The translations under genes were made by a program, and so were the position numbers. From Candidatus Heimdallarchaeota archaeon (lineage in GTDB: Archaea; Asgardarchaeota; Heimdallarchaeia; Heimdallarchaeales; Kariarchaeaceae), in contig JADCLS010000003.1 of assembly GCA_026702845.1 (NCBI GenBank), forward strand, positions 186,001-250,000: a stretch of DNA of 64,000 nucleotides, read 5' to 3'. The notes beneath the pieces are model-generated. The model saw only the letters and a program-made list of their open reading frames with translations, was not told the DNA's origin and did not search any database. This document shows positions 1-9,331 of the stretch, piece after piece (within the stretch, counting starts at the first letter, position 1; each line of letters begins with the position of its first letter).

Positions 1-621
1 TTATCTACTCTACAATTAGCTGAAGCTGATCTTGTTCTAGCAAGAATTATGAGAACTCAAAATTGGTCATTACTAAAATATTTCTTTGAATTTCTGAGTT
101 CAGGATTGGTTCTCTCTAGACCTAGTCACATGTATCACAAGCTTGACCATATTCCTGATTATCCAAATTTTGCGAGAAAGATGGGTATTGCCAACAGAAA
201 AAGAGTAAAACTTGTACCAATCAGTATTAAAGCATCCAATAAACTCCATATTGCCCCTAGTAGATTTCTTAAAGAAGACCTTGATATATTTGTAAAAATT
301 ATAAATGGTAAAAATGGCAATGAAATTGCCGCATGGCTAGACCTGACTGATGATGAAGTACAAACTCTTGTTAAATTAGGTGGGAATTCAAAATTGCCCT
401 CTCAGATGAATTTAGCTCGAATGAAAATGACCAAATTCAGATATAACAAAGGTAAGCTTCAAGAAAACCAAAACTTTATTTTAGATCCATACCTTTCACT
501 GAAAGAAAGAGATAAAGAAATAGAAATTAATGTCAGCGAGACTTCAACTAATTCAAATGATGTAGAAATAGCAGATACTCACGAAGATCAAATTCAGACT
601 TCACTTGATGATTTCTTTTGA
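1..621 (+). CDS. rfcL: Replication factor C large subunit, C-terminal part (5' end outside window)
   Basis: The frame is open from base 1, so the gene begins upstream. The visible part starts in the collar-domain region (AEADLVLARIMRTQNW) and ends in an acidic linker plus the terminal motif QTSLDDFF. That is a PCNA-interacting (PIP) box, which archaeal RFC large subunits carry at the extreme C-terminus. RFC large with RFC small loads the PCNA clamp at replication forks. The stop overlaps the end of the convergent nitrilase-like gene by 21 bases. The family call rests on the collar-like segment and the PIP box; the AAA+ module is not visible. Confidence 0.85.
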   Translation, partial: LSTLQLAEADLVLARIMRTQNWSLLKYFFEFLSSGLVLSRPSHMYHKLDHIPDYPNFARKMGIANRKRVKLVPISIKASNKLHIAPSRFLKEDLDIFVKIINGKNGNEIAAWLDLTDDEVQTLVKLGGNSKLPSQMNLARMKMTKFRYNKGKLQENQNFILDPYLSLKERDKEIEINVSETSTNSNDVEIADTHEDQIQTSLDDFF

Positions 622-1380
622 ATAAATTCCCAATTCAGTGCGATATTCTTTGTACTTAGCTATTGAAGTAAAATCTAACGATCCAGAAACCCAAGAAGCA
701 GTCGAATCTGGGAAACAAATAAAATCAGAAATTGTCTTAATGGAATCTGTTTTTATTGAAGGATCAATTATTGCAGTCATTTCCCCAGTATCATAATCTG
801 AATTGCTTTTTTTATCAGCAATGATTATGGGGACGATAAATTCTCTGCTTCTAGTAATAGCTAATGCAATCCATTGATTTCTAGCATATTCTCGGAATCC
901 CGGTTGTACAACAGTAAATGAAGGTACAAAAACTAAATCTGCTCTTTCATTTAGAACTATACGTTCAAGTAAATGATAGTTCCATAAATCTGCACAAATG
1001 AGAATGGCTATCCGTTTTCCTTTGAAATATATAACTCCTTGATTATATCCTTTTACTATCCCCCTTTCACTCTCATATCTCAAGATAGTTTCTTTTTGGA
1101 TAAATTTTACATCTCCGTTGTAAACAAACATCGCTGAATTAGTAGATTCATGCAATATTGATCCAAATATTATTCCAAATGAAACTGATTGAGATATATT
1201 TGTCACAAATGGTAAAACATCATTGATTTCAATATCTCCCCAACAATATTCTGGTAGAATACCAATAAAAGTATCAGCTGGCCATTGATTAATTTCAACA
1301 GTTATTCTTTGAAAATACTCTTCCTTACTTTCATTGTTTAACTTGCTTATACTAGATGAAGTAATTATAATAGTCTCCAC
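601..1380 (-). CDS. Carbon-nitrogen hydrolase (nitrilase superfamily)
   Basis: 259 residues, a normal length for the superfamily. The catalytic triad is recognisable: Glu44 in PEY, Lys96 in FIQKETI and Cys129 in LICADLW. Such enzymes hydrolyse nitriles, amides or N-carbamyl groups; the substrate cannot be read from the sequence. It lies 12 bases downstream of the succinate dehydrogenase-type iron-sulfur gene on the same strand and could share its transcript. It converges with rfcL and overlaps it by 21 bases. Confidence 0.8.
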   Translation of the reverse strand: METIIITSSSISKLNNESKEEYFQRITVEINQWPADTFIGILPEYCWGDIEINDVLPFVTNISQSVSFGIIFGSILHESTNSAMFVYNGDVKFIQKETILRYESERGIVKGYNQGVIYFKGKRIAILICADLWNYHLLERIVLNERADLVFVPSFTVVQPGFREYARNQWIALAITRSREFIVPIIIADKKSNSDYDTGEMTAIIDPSIKTDSIKTISDFICFPDSTASWVSGSLDFTSIAKYKEYRTELGIYSKEIIK

Positions 1381-1392
1381 AAATGAGTAGAA

Positions 1393-2145
1393 TTATTTTC
1401 TTACAAATATTTTTCTGATTAACCATTGTAGTGGATCATAATATCTATCAACAACTTTCTCTTTTAGAGGAATAATTGCTTCATCTGTAATAGGTATTGA
1501 TTCAGGACAGACTTCTGTGCAGCATTTTGTTATATTACAGAAACCAGATCCAAATTCGTTCTTAATATCGGGAATTCTATCAATTGTATTAAGTGGATGG
1601 AACTCAAGAGATGCCAACCTGGTCATGAATCTTGGACCTGCAAAAGAATCAAATCGTTGATGACTTCGCAAGACGTGACATACATCTTGGCAAAGGAAAC
1701 ATTCAATACATTTCCTGAATTCCTGTACTCTATTTACCTCAGACTGCATCATACGAGTATCTTCTTGACCTTCAGGGAGAACAAATGGTTTAATTTTCTT
1801 ATTCACCTTGTAATTCCATGAAACATCAGTAACTAAGTCTTTGATTAATGGGAAGGTATGCATTGGCTTCACAATGATGGTTTCATTCTTGGAAAAATCA
1901 GATAATTTGCTCATACAGAGTAATTTTGGTTTTCCATTGATCTCAGCAGAACAGGATCCGCATTTTCCAGCCTTACAATTCCAACGTATTGAAAGATCAG
2001 GTTCATGGTTTGCCTGTACTAGAATTAATGCATCGAGTACAACCATCTTGTTATCAACATCGATTTCATAGTCGTGCATTTTGATATTTTGTGTATCAGT
2101 TCCTCTTTGAACTGAAAATTTTTGCTTGTATTTTTCTTCTGACAA
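1393..2145 (-). CDS. sdhB: Succinate dehydrogenase/fumarate reductase iron-sulfur subunit
   Basis: 250 residues with the three Fe-S binding regions of SdhB/FrdB. The plant-type 2Fe-2S cysteines are C57, C62, C65 and C77 (CKAGKCGSC). The C-terminal clusters use C146-x2-C149-x2-C152-x3-C156 and C203, C208/C209 and C213-P. The subunit carries electrons from the flavoprotein to the membrane anchor. It follows the anchor gene by 12 bases, in one operon. No flavoprotein gene (sdhA) is adjacent, which is unusual. Confidence 0.92.
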   Translation of the reverse strand: MSEEKYKQKFSVQRGTDTQNIKMHDYEIDVDNKMVVLDALILVQANHEPDLSIRWNCKAGKCGSCSAEINGKPKLLCMSKLSDFSKNETIIVKPMHTFPLIKDLVTDVSWNYKVNKKIKPFVLPEGQEDTRMMQSEVNRVQEFRKCIECFLCQDVCHVLRSHQRFDSFAGPRFMTRLASLEFHPLNTIDRIPDIKNEFGSGFCNITKCCTEVCPESIPITDEAIIPLKEKVVDRYYDPLQWLIRKIFVRK

Positions 2146-2157
2146 ATTTCAATCCTC

Positions 2158-2976
2158 CTAAAACCATTTCCACTTATCGAAATCCATACTTATGGATCCC
2201 GATGCTAAAGCTTGGATATATATATCTGCAAGAATCAAAGTGGAGAGACTTAACCAGAAATATAGATGATGCTTCTCATTCAATTTTTTAACAAAAGTCC
2301 AGCTCTTATATCTGGCATTTCCTGCAGTATTGCATGAGAAACAATTTAGTCCACCACCTACTAAATGTTTACAAGAATGACATGATAATACGTATAATGA
2401 AAGAAATGCAGCATCCATTCCAAGTAGCAAGGTTCCAACACCAAAACGAGTCTCAGTTCCATGCTCGAAGGAGAATGCAAGGAAAAAGTCTATGACATGG
2501 AAAACAGCAAGAATAAAGGCTAAATAGAAGAAATATCTATGAAAATTACTCACAACAAAAGGTAATTTATTCTCACCTTTGTATTTCAGATCGACCTTTC
2601 TTAATTCACTCACAGCACATGCTGGTGGATCTGCTAAAAAGGCTCTATGATAGACTTTTCGTGCATAATAGCATGTAAATCTAAAACCCAAGGGTATCCA
2701 GATTAACATAAGGGCTGGAGAGAGTGTTGAAGGCCAGTTCGCAAAGGGTCCATCAGCAGTACCAGGTATTCCAAATGGGTTGGCGAAAAATGGACTCACA
2801 TAATGCGTCCCCTCAATATGGATATTATCAAATCCAATCATAATTCTCCATGTAGAATAAACTATAAAACCTAGGAGAAAGATAAATTGTGCTAGAGGTT
2901 TAACCCACCATTGATCCTTTCTTGAATGTTTAAACCCACTCTGATCAACAGTTGGTAATGTTATCATTTCAGACAT
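2158..2976 (-). CDS. Succinate dehydrogenase membrane anchor, actinobacterial Sdh1-like
   Basis: 272 residues with about five hydrophobic segments. Recognisable elements are YYARKVYHRAF followed by DPPACAV, then FHRYFFYLAF, CHSCKHLVGGGLNC and LNEKHHLYFWLSL. From memory these resemble the long single-chain anchor of the actinobacterial succinate dehydrogenase type (Mycobacterium Rv0249c family) rather than the short SdhC/SdhD pair. His and Cys residues in the membrane segments could bind heme. It is the first gene of the operon with sdhB; the intergenic region to 3124 holds its promoter. Confidence 0.75.
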   Translation of the reverse strand: MSEMITLPTVDQSGFKHSRKDQWWVKPLAQFIFLLGFIVYSTWRIMIGFDNIHIEGTHYVSPFFANPFGIPGTADGPFANWPSTLSPALMLIWIPLGFRFTCYYARKVYHRAFLADPPACAVSELRKVDLKYKGENKLPFVVSNFHRYFFYLAFILAVFHVIDFFLAFSFEHGTETRFGVGTLLLGMDAAFLSLYVLSCHSCKHLVGGGLNCFSCNTAGNARYKSWTFVKKLNEKHHLYFWLSLSTLILADIYIQALASGSISMDFDKWKWF

Positions 2977-3123
2977 AATAATTATCTGTCAACAGGTTCA
3001 TGATATTTTAAAAATCTCGGAATCTTTCTAATTTAATGATACTTTGATATTAATCTGTCTCATTAGGCTTATTTTTGGATTTTCGCGTAATTATTAATGA
3101 TCAGAATCCACAAAAATTCATTT

Positions 3124-3570
3124 TTATTGATTTAATATTTCAGCTAATCTTTCAGCAAATATTTCAACTGATTCACTATCAAATAAGGTTATAATGTTTG
3201 TATCTTCTATAATGCTTGAATCTACAGAATAGCTACAATCTGGTAATACGCCTTTTATAACATCAATACCATTTTGGATTCCTGCAACGATTTTCCCTTC
3301 ATCATTGAATTTTCGTATGGCACTATTTAATAGGTCCCAATTTTCAATATTTTTTCCTCCAAGTACAATTAATGCAGAGTATTCAACCTCTTGTTTCATT
3401 GCTTCCTGAAATGAAACAGCCATCACGGATGAGTCTTCTCCTTTTACAGCGCCATTTATCAAAGAACTGATAATTACATCTGTACTGTTTTCTTCAAGTA
3501 TTACTTGGCATGATAATAATGACATATCATCGTAACCTTCTCCAAGTACGATAATTGCTATACCACTCAC
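3124..3570 (-). CDS. DJ-1/PfpI-like protein lacking the usual nucleophile
   Basis: 148 residues with the class I glutamine amidotransferase-like layout of DJ-1/PfpI: IAIIVLGEGYDD at the N-terminus, LIVLGGKNIENWD in the middle and KIVAGIQNGIDVI at the nucleophile elbow. Family members normally have Cys in that elbow (ICHG type); here it reads GIQNG, so the cysteine is absent. Protease, deglycase or glyoxalase activity of the usual kind is therefore unlikely. A binding or chaperone role is possible. It stands alone between the sdh operon and the GTPase gene. Confidence 0.6.
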   Translation of the reverse strand: MSGIAIIVLGEGYDDMSLLSCQVILEENSTDVIISSLINGAVKGEDSSVMAVSFQEAMKQEVEYSALIVLGGKNIENWDLLNSAIRKFNDEGKIVAGIQNGIDVIKGVLPDCSYSVDSSIIEDTNIITLFDSESVEIFAERLAEILNQ

Positions 3571-3729
3571 AATCTATTTTGATTGTATATTCATTTGAAA
3601 TTTATCTTTCATTGGTAGAGAAATATCTCATTTCTTTTGGAAATAGATCACTAATTGATCATAAATAAGTAGCGGAAATTCAAAAAAAATTTACGAAAAT
3701 CAAGGTATTATCATAACATCTTGATGACA

Positions 3730-4647
3730 TCAAATTGCATCAGATCGAATAAACTCAGTAAGTATATCATGCAGTGAAATCTCCTCAGATTGTGGTTGCA
3801 TTTTATAACACACACCATTAAATATCGAGGCAATAACCTTTGTAATGTTTTTTGTAGCTGAAAAATCTATATAGTTTTTCAGATTAGCTTCAAACAAAAA
3901 GAAATCAGAATATCCATCCAATACTAGGTCATATTTATTGAAAATCAGAAGAATATCTTGCATTTTCCTTTTTGAAATTACAAGTTTGATGGCATTTGCA
4001 GTTTCCTCCAAATTATTTGATGTTCCATCAATAACTAAAATTAGTTTGTCACTTTTATTAATTTCATTTTCCCAAGATTCCCAGAAATCTACTTGTCCTC
4101 CCATATCAAATACAGATAATTTCATTCCACCTAATGAAATCCTTTTAGTAGACTTATGTAACGTAGGAGATCGTCTAGTATATCCATTATATCTTTCAGG
4201 AACTCCAGTCTCAAGAAAACTGGTTAAAGAGGTTTTACCTGCATAAGAAGGTCCAACAACACATAATGATTTTGAGCGAGTTAAAAGAGTACGTAGCATT
4301 TTATTCTTAATTTCAAAGAGGATAGATCTTTTCTCCAATGAAAACTCAGGTATGTAAGAAACTAAATCGTTAGGCTGATCATCTTCCATATTGATAGAGA
4401 TGATATCTCCTAAATATTCACCATACTCATTATAATAGATAATTCTTTTATGATCACCATGATTGAAAATATGGGTTCCGATTTGCATTTTATTGCTATT
4501 CACTTTATCTAGAAGCTCTTCTCGTGGTAACATTACAGAATCAAAACGAAAACATAGTTCACATTCGAATGTACGTATGGTAATAATATCTGCCTGATCA
4601 ATTTGCTTTTTCATACAATGAATTGATGAAATTGTATAAAAACCCAT
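3730..4647 (-). CDS. Arf-like small GTPase with N-terminal Cys-containing domain (paralogue 1)
   Basis: The C-terminal half is a Ras-superfamily GTPase: G1 GPSYAGKTS (132-140), a G2-like SPTL, G3 DMGGQ (181-185) and G4 NKYD (237-240). The WDxGGQ-type G3 and lack of a Gln61-type Ras motif place it near Arf/Sar. The first ~110 residues form a separate domain with FECELCFRFDS and RIIYYNEYGEYLGD. The same architecture recurs at 38876-39751. Comparison with that paralogue favours the internal ATG at 4614 (MKKQIDQAD) as the true start. GTPases of this superfamily are abundant in Asgard archaea; the function of this pair is unknown. Confidence 0.8.
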   Translation of the reverse strand: MGFYTISSIHCMKKQIDQADIITIRTFECELCFRFDSVMLPREELLDKVNSNKMQIGTHIFNHGDHKRIIYYNEYGEYLGDIISINMEDDQPNDLVSYIPEFSLEKRSILFEIKNKMLRTLLTRSKSLCVVGPSYAGKTSLTSFLETGVPERYNGYTRRSPTLHKSTKRISLGGMKLSVFDMGGQVDFWESWENEINKSDKLILVIDGTSNNLEETANAIKLVISKRKMQDILLIFNKYDLVLDGYSDFFLFEANLKNYIDFSATKNITKVIASIFNGVCYKMQPQSEEISLHDILTEFIRSDAI

Positions 4648-4704
4648 GATGGTTAAATTGCTTTATAATAGTAAATTAATATACTTGACATCTATTAAAA
4701 ATTC

Positions 4705-5031
4705 ATGAACGATGAACAAGTAAAAAAGGCAGCTGAATTACTTATAAAAGGAGCGAAAATGTTAAATTTCTCCTGCCCTCAATGTAATAATCCGATTTTT
4801 CAACAAAAAGATGATAGGATGATATGCATTTCCTGCAATCAACATGTAATCAGAGAAGATGAGGTAGAAATTGAACCTTTACATCAAGAGAAAAAAATAT
4901 CAAATTCACTAGTTGATCCCATCCAAAGTAAAATAGATCTACTAGGTGAACAGCTTATTTCTGAGCAAGATCCCCATAAAATCCTTGAGATTGCAGAACT
5001 CATTTCCAAATTAAAAAAACTTAATGACTAA
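4705..5031 (+). CDS. Sjogren's syndrome/scleroderma autoantigen 1 family zinc-ribbon protein (UPF0148-like)
   Basis: 108 residues. The segment AAELLIKGAKMLNFSCPQC followed by a second CxxC (CISC) matches the archaeal/eukaryotic SSSCA1 (autoantigen p27, UPF0148) zinc ribbon. The C-terminal half is charged and probably helical. The biochemical role is not established. It is transcribed divergently from the GTPase gene at 3730-4647 and converges with hef, overlapping its end by four bases. Confidence 0.75.
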   Translation: MNDEQVKKAAELLIKGAKMLNFSCPQCNNPIFQQKDDRMICISCNQHVIREDEVEIEPLHQEKKISNSLVDPIQSKIDLLGEQLISEQDPHKILEIAELISKLKKLND

Positions 5032-7322
5032 ATATTATCAGAATTTATTTCATATGAGGTGTTCAAGATATCAATAATCTTTCTAGCAATTTGGTCTCCA
5101 ATTCCATGTACTTCTTTTAGTTCATTCAAAGTTGCCTGGAAAATCTTGTTGGGAGAACCAAACTTAACTAATAATTTATTTGCCAATATTGTATTAATAT
5201 TAGGTAACATTGCAATCAATGCCAGTTGATCTTCATAAATTGATCCTCTTGACAAAGGGGTTCTAATAATATTTGATCTCTTGTTATCCTCTTGTTCCCT
5301 TTTAGCTAATGCTAGCAAAATTTCAACTGTTTCCTTAGGATTGGCACAATGGTATATAGGAATTGAGAAATCGATCATAATGGAAGCCAATGCTCCTCTA
5401 TACGCATTTGGTTGTATTCTACACCCTTCATGGTCATTTCCTTCAATAATTAGAATAGGTTTCAAATATGTTCGCTTAAGTTCAGATAATTGAGTAAATA
5501 ATCTTTGGTCTATTAATGAATTACAGAAATCTGAAATCGTCTTTCGTTCAACCGCAACTCTTTCTGAAAGTATGAAATCACCAATTTCTAATTCTACTTG
5601 CTTGATTTCCACATTTGAGTTTAATAATTCTCTGAGAATTGCAGATCCTTTTTCTCGATGATCAATTTGAATTAGTATTTTATCAGTATTTACTTGCACA
5701 TCTTTCCCCTGCTTCTCCTCAGCTCTGTCATCACTGAAGAATGCGCTAAGTGGTTGATTTTTGGGATTATTTTTATTTGTACTTGAAAGTTCCTCCATAA
5801 CATCATTCACCGCTTTTTTTATTCCCTTAGCTTTTTTTCTGGAGGAATAAAAATACACCTCATCCCGAGTACCTTTTGTCACATATTTAATAATCTTACC
5901 TCTTCTTGATCTACCTGTTCTCCCACTTCTCTGTATTAATCTTGTAGATGAAGGGGTAATATCATAGAAAATAACAAAATCACATTGTGCCACATCTAAT
6001 CCCTCTTCTCCAACACTTGTACTAACTAATACATTATATTCTCCAGATCTGAAGTAATCCATCACTTCCTTTTGATCCTTCTGTGATAATCCATCACCAT
6101 ATGAGGATTTTGATTGTCCTACAAAATGATGTATTTTTATGTTTGGTAATAATTTTAATTCTTCAATAATATAGTACACTGTTGCTTTGTAATTAGCAAA
6201 AATTAGAATTCTGGAATCTTGATTACTGTTAATTGTTATTTGGACAAAATCTATAAGCTTCTCTATTTTTGGATGGCGAATCCCCTGTTGAATAAGTTTC
6301 ATTGTCATCTCTCTTGCTTTAGTTATGTTTTCATTTTGAAGAAAGAAGCGTAAAGAAGACTTATTTTCCTTTTTAAACTCAAGGATTTTCGCTGAAAAAT
6401 AGGAGTTGAGTGTCTCTACACCTTGTGTTTCTAGCATTTCGATACCTTGGTAAACCAACATTATTTGACCGTATGCTCTCATACCAGCAAAAAAATCAGT
6501 ATCATCTAATTGATTTCGTTTCTTATTTAGTAATTTGGGTACTTGGATAAGAGATTTTTTGGATAAGCCTTGATATTTATTTTTTGGTAAGCAATCTAGC
6601 TTCTTCAATATACTATAATTTTCCTCGACATATAGTTTCATAATATCCAAAATGTATTTTATTTTCTCTGGTAATTCTAACCAGATAACTTCCTCATCAG
6701 ATCCATGAATATATGGTTTAATTTTGTCGTTTTTTTCATCCATATATTTAATGATTTCAATACTAAGGTTCTGTACTATTTCCCGTAATTTTTCCTTATC
6801 TTTTGGTGATGCAGTGAATCCAACAATTCTTCCTGATAAATTCTTTTGGGCGTATACCTCAGCACTCAGAACATATGGGTCATCTCCAATTGCTCGATGT
6901 GCTTCATCATAACATATCAAAGATACTTCTGTTAGGTTAACAATTCCTCTAACAATATCATTCCTAACTATTTGAGGAGTTGCTACAATTATTCTACCAC
7001 TTTTCCACAAGCTTACTCTTGATTGTGGTGATAGTGAACCTGACATTAAGATTATTAATTCATCTTCAATATTGAGAAATTTCTTAAAACTGCTCAGATG
7101 CTGGTCTATCAATGGTTTTGTAGGTGCAACGATAATTATTTTCCCCTCTGAATTTTTTAGAAAATGTGCAATTATCATAATCATGATTATTGTCTTACCA
7201 AGACCTGTAGGCAGGATAATCAATGAATTTTGTTTTACAGCCTCAGCAAATAATATTTGCTGGTAAATTCTGGCTTGTATTGTATCCTTTTTAATAAAGG
7301 GATGAGAAATATATGAATTCAC
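5028..7322 (-). CDS. hef: Hef: helicase-nuclease of the XPF/FANCM family
   Basis: 764 residues in the full Hef order. There is an SF2 helicase with Walker A PTGLGKT (38-44), DEAH box YDEAH (138-142) and motif VI QRSGRTGRSRRGK. An ERCC4 nuclease domain follows (GDFILSERVAVERK then TISDF, the GDxnERKxxxD signature). The C-terminus has tandem helix-hairpin-helix motifs (LPNINTILANKLL and VHGIGDQIARKI). Hef processes stalled forks and branched DNA. Fused helicase and nuclease is the euryarchaeal-type arrangement. All catalytic motifs look intact. It faces its own promoter region shared with the start of nog1 downstream. Confidence 0.95.
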   Translation of the reverse strand: MNSYISHPFIKKDTIQARIYQQILFAEAVKQNSLIILPTGLGKTIIMIMIIAHFLKNSEGKIIIVAPTKPLIDQHLSSFKKFLNIEDELIILMSGSLSPQSRVSLWKSGRIIVATPQIVRNDIVRGIVNLTEVSLICYDEAHRAIGDDPYVLSAEVYAQKNLSGRIVGFTASPKDKEKLREIVQNLSIEIIKYMDEKNDKIKPYIHGSDEEVIWLELPEKIKYILDIMKLYVEENYSILKKLDCLPKNKYQGLSKKSLIQVPKLLNKKRNQLDDTDFFAGMRAYGQIMLVYQGIEMLETQGVETLNSYFSAKILEFKKENKSSLRFFLQNENITKAREMTMKLIQQGIRHPKIEKLIDFVQITINSNQDSRILIFANYKATVYYIIEELKLLPNIKIHHFVGQSKSSYGDGLSQKDQKEVMDYFRSGEYNVLVSTSVGEEGLDVAQCDFVIFYDITPSSTRLIQRSGRTGRSRRGKIIKYVTKGTRDEVYFYSSRKKAKGIKKAVNDVMEELSSTNKNNPKNQPLSAFFSDDRAEEKQGKDVQVNTDKILIQIDHREKGSAILRELLNSNVEIKQVELEIGDFILSERVAVERKTISDFCNSLIDQRLFTQLSELKRTYLKPILIIEGNDHEGCRIQPNAYRGALASIMIDFSIPIYHCANPKETVEILLALAKREQEDNKRSNIIRTPLSRGSIYEDQLALIAMLPNINTILANKLLVKFGSPNKIFQATLNELKEVHGIGDQIARKIIDILNTSYEINSDNI

Positions 7323-7372
7323 TAATATCCTTTATCAATTTCAAATTAATTAATACTGTGATTTTTCTTTCA

Positions 7373-8512
7373 TCAAGAGGATAAAAACCATAAATTTTCC
7401 TCATCTTCTGTATCTTCATCAATTTGCATCTCTATCAAAGAAGTGAATTTTTCACTTTTAATTACATTATTTTTCAGAATATCATGAATTGTAGTCAGAA
7501 ACTCTTCTAATCCTTGACTAGTTTGAATTGATATTTTACTAACCTCTTCAGGCCCAGTAATCAAGTTTTCATCAATTAAATATTGCACAGCCAACTGATA
7601 GTCTTTAATATCAATGAGATCTTCTTTAGTGAATAAAATCAGAAACTCAGTTGATGGATAAAATTCTTTTATTTCCCTCAATAAATTAAATTGTGAACTC
7701 AAATTTGTTACATTTACTGCAGATAAATCAATCAGATAAATCATTATATCAGCGAGATGTTTTAGTGCTGTAATAGCTTGAAGTTCTATTTCATTTCTCT
7801 CATCGATTTCTCTATCTAATAATCCAGGCGTATCAACAAATTGAATTTTCAAGTAACCGAAATCTCGATGTCCAAATATTAGTTTCTTTGTTGTGAAAGG
7901 ATACCCAGCAACTTCAGGCTTACCACTTGTAACTTTTTTGATAAAGGATGATTTTCCAACATTTGGCATACCGCATACAACAATACATGGAATTGTGGAG
8001 TTATAACTGGGTAAATTTGATAATTCAATCCTTATCTTTTCTAGTTTTTCAAAAAATGGATCTAAATTATATACCACACTTGAAATTCTACCAAAAGCTT
8101 GTTTACGAAAATTCTTTAATTGAAATTTTTGATCACTAACCAACATTTCACCGATGATATCTTGAGATATTTGCTTTATTGTCGTAATTGAACCAAAAAT
8201 TCTACCAAGTATTTTTTTGAGCTCATCAATATCTATGATTATTTCTATTAAATCTAAATAGAAAGGATGGAGTTGATTTATTGAAGGAAATTCTTTTACT
8301 ACACTCTCCAGTCTATTTGAAATAATATTATTTACAGTATTAACTCGATTAATTTCTAATTCTCTAGTTTGTATTACGGCTCCTTCTCTCATTTTTGGAG
8401 GTTTAATTTTCATGGCCTTTTTAAAAGCTATATCTAATATTGATTGGGCAGGTAATATTGCTTTCAAATTGCTAAATGGATTACCCAAATAATTTTGCAT
8501 ATGATCCTTCAT
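7373..8512 (-). CDS. NOG1-family ribosome-assembly GTPase
   Basis: 379 residues. A long helical N-terminal domain (about 1-175) is followed by an Obg-type G domain: G1 GMPNVGKSS, G2 TTK, G3 DTPGLLDR and G4 TKED, where NKxD is usual. This is the archaeal counterpart of eukaryotic Nog1/GTPBP4, which acts in large-subunit assembly. An acidic tail (DEDTEDEENLW) follows. The Thr in G4 is a mild departure and should still bind guanine. Two close ATG codons exist (MKDHM); the first is used here. Confidence 0.88.
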   Translation of the reverse strand: MKDHMQNYLGNPFSNLKAILPAQSILDIAFKKAMKIKPPKMREGAVIQTRELEINRVNTVNNIISNRLESVVKEFPSINQLHPFYLDLIEIIIDIDELKKILGRIFGSITTIKQISQDIIGEMLVSDQKFQLKNFRKQAFGRISSVVYNLDPFFEKLEKIRIELSNLPSYNSTIPCIVVCGMPNVGKSSFIKKVTSGKPEVAGYPFTTKKLIFGHRDFGYLKIQFVDTPGLLDREIDERNEIELQAITALKHLADIMIYLIDLSAVNVTNLSSQFNLLREIKEFYPSTEFLILFTKEDLIDIKDYQLAVQYLIDENLITGPEEVSKISIQTSQGLEEFLTTIHDILKNNVIKSEKFTSLIEMQIDEDTEDEENLWFLSS

Positions 8513-8534
8513 TCAATCATCTTTAAATAATCAA

Positions 8535-8792
8535 TCATAGGATATCTTCAACATATATAATAAAAGTTTCAAGAATTATACCAATAACCCAAGTGATAAA
8601 TGCCTTAAATAAATTTTTGACTCTTTTTTGTATCCGAAAATCATCCTTGTATATGTAGATCCCCTCCCATAAACATCCTAAAATCCCTATTGTTTGAATA
8701 AATTTTGGAATAAAAATCACTAAGAAATCCTTTTGCTGAACAAGATAGAAAATTATTTGTTGAAGATCAGTGTACCATAATGGATAGTCCAT
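8535..8792 (-). CDS. Small hypothetical membrane protein
   Basis: 85 residues with two hydrophobic stretches (FLVIFIPKFIQTIGILGCLW and a C-terminal TWVIGIILETFIIYV) separated by a basic segment. I do not recognise it. It lies 22 bases upstream of nog1 on the same strand, so the two may be co-transcribed. It is divergent from the uS10 gene. Moderate confidence that it is expressed. Confidence 0.45.
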   Translation of the reverse strand: MDYPLWYTDLQQIIFYLVQQKDFLVIFIPKFIQTIGILGCLWEGIYIYKDDFRIQKRVKNLFKAFITWVIGIILETFIIYVEDIL

Positions 8793-8912
8793 ACCTTGAA
8801 TATTGAAATTTTGATATATATTTATCTGAAAAAAATATTAGATAATTACTAGAGAATACTATCACAAGTTTAAAAATATCGGGAAGGATTTATCATGTAT
8901 AGAGGAATTATT

Positions 8913-9221
8913 ATGGTTCAAAGAGCAAGAATTAGACTACTAAGTACAAGTGTTCAATCCCTAGCAAAAATATGTGATGAATTAAGTGCAATTTCAGTGA
9001 ATTCAGGAATACGCATGAAAGGTCCAATTCCCTTTCCAACTCGCAGAGTAATATTACCAGTGAGAAAATCTCCCTGTGGAAATGGAACTCAAACTTGGGA
9101 ACATTTCGAGATGAAAATTCACAAAAGGTTAGTTGATTTAGATGCTGACGAACAAGCAATGCATCAACTCATGCGTCTAAACGTTCCGAATGATATCAGA
9201 ATTGAAGTTGAACTTTCTTAA
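8913..9221 (+). CDS. rps10: Small ribosomal subunit protein uS10
   Basis: About 102 residues; RARIRLLSTSVQSLAKICDE, the PFPTRRVILPVRKSP segment and EMKIHKRLVDLDA are typical archaeal uS10. The start at 8913 (MVQRARIRLL) is preferred over 8895 because AGAGGA precedes it at ribosome-binding distance and it matches the family N-terminus. In many archaea this gene sits beside the EF-1-alpha gene; here it is followed by eL14. Confidence 0.93.
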   Translation: MVQRARIRLLSTSVQSLAKICDELSAISVNSGIRMKGPIPFPTRRVILPVRKSPCGNGTQTWEHFEMKIHKRLVDLDADEQAMHQLMRLNVPNDIRIEVELS

Positions 9222-9331
9222 TATTTAGTCAATAAAAAAAGTCACTATCAACTAATTCAAATAACACTGCACTAATGGAAAGATATACTCATCGCAGAAA
9301 TAATCTGGGCGAGTATGATGAGGTAAATAAA

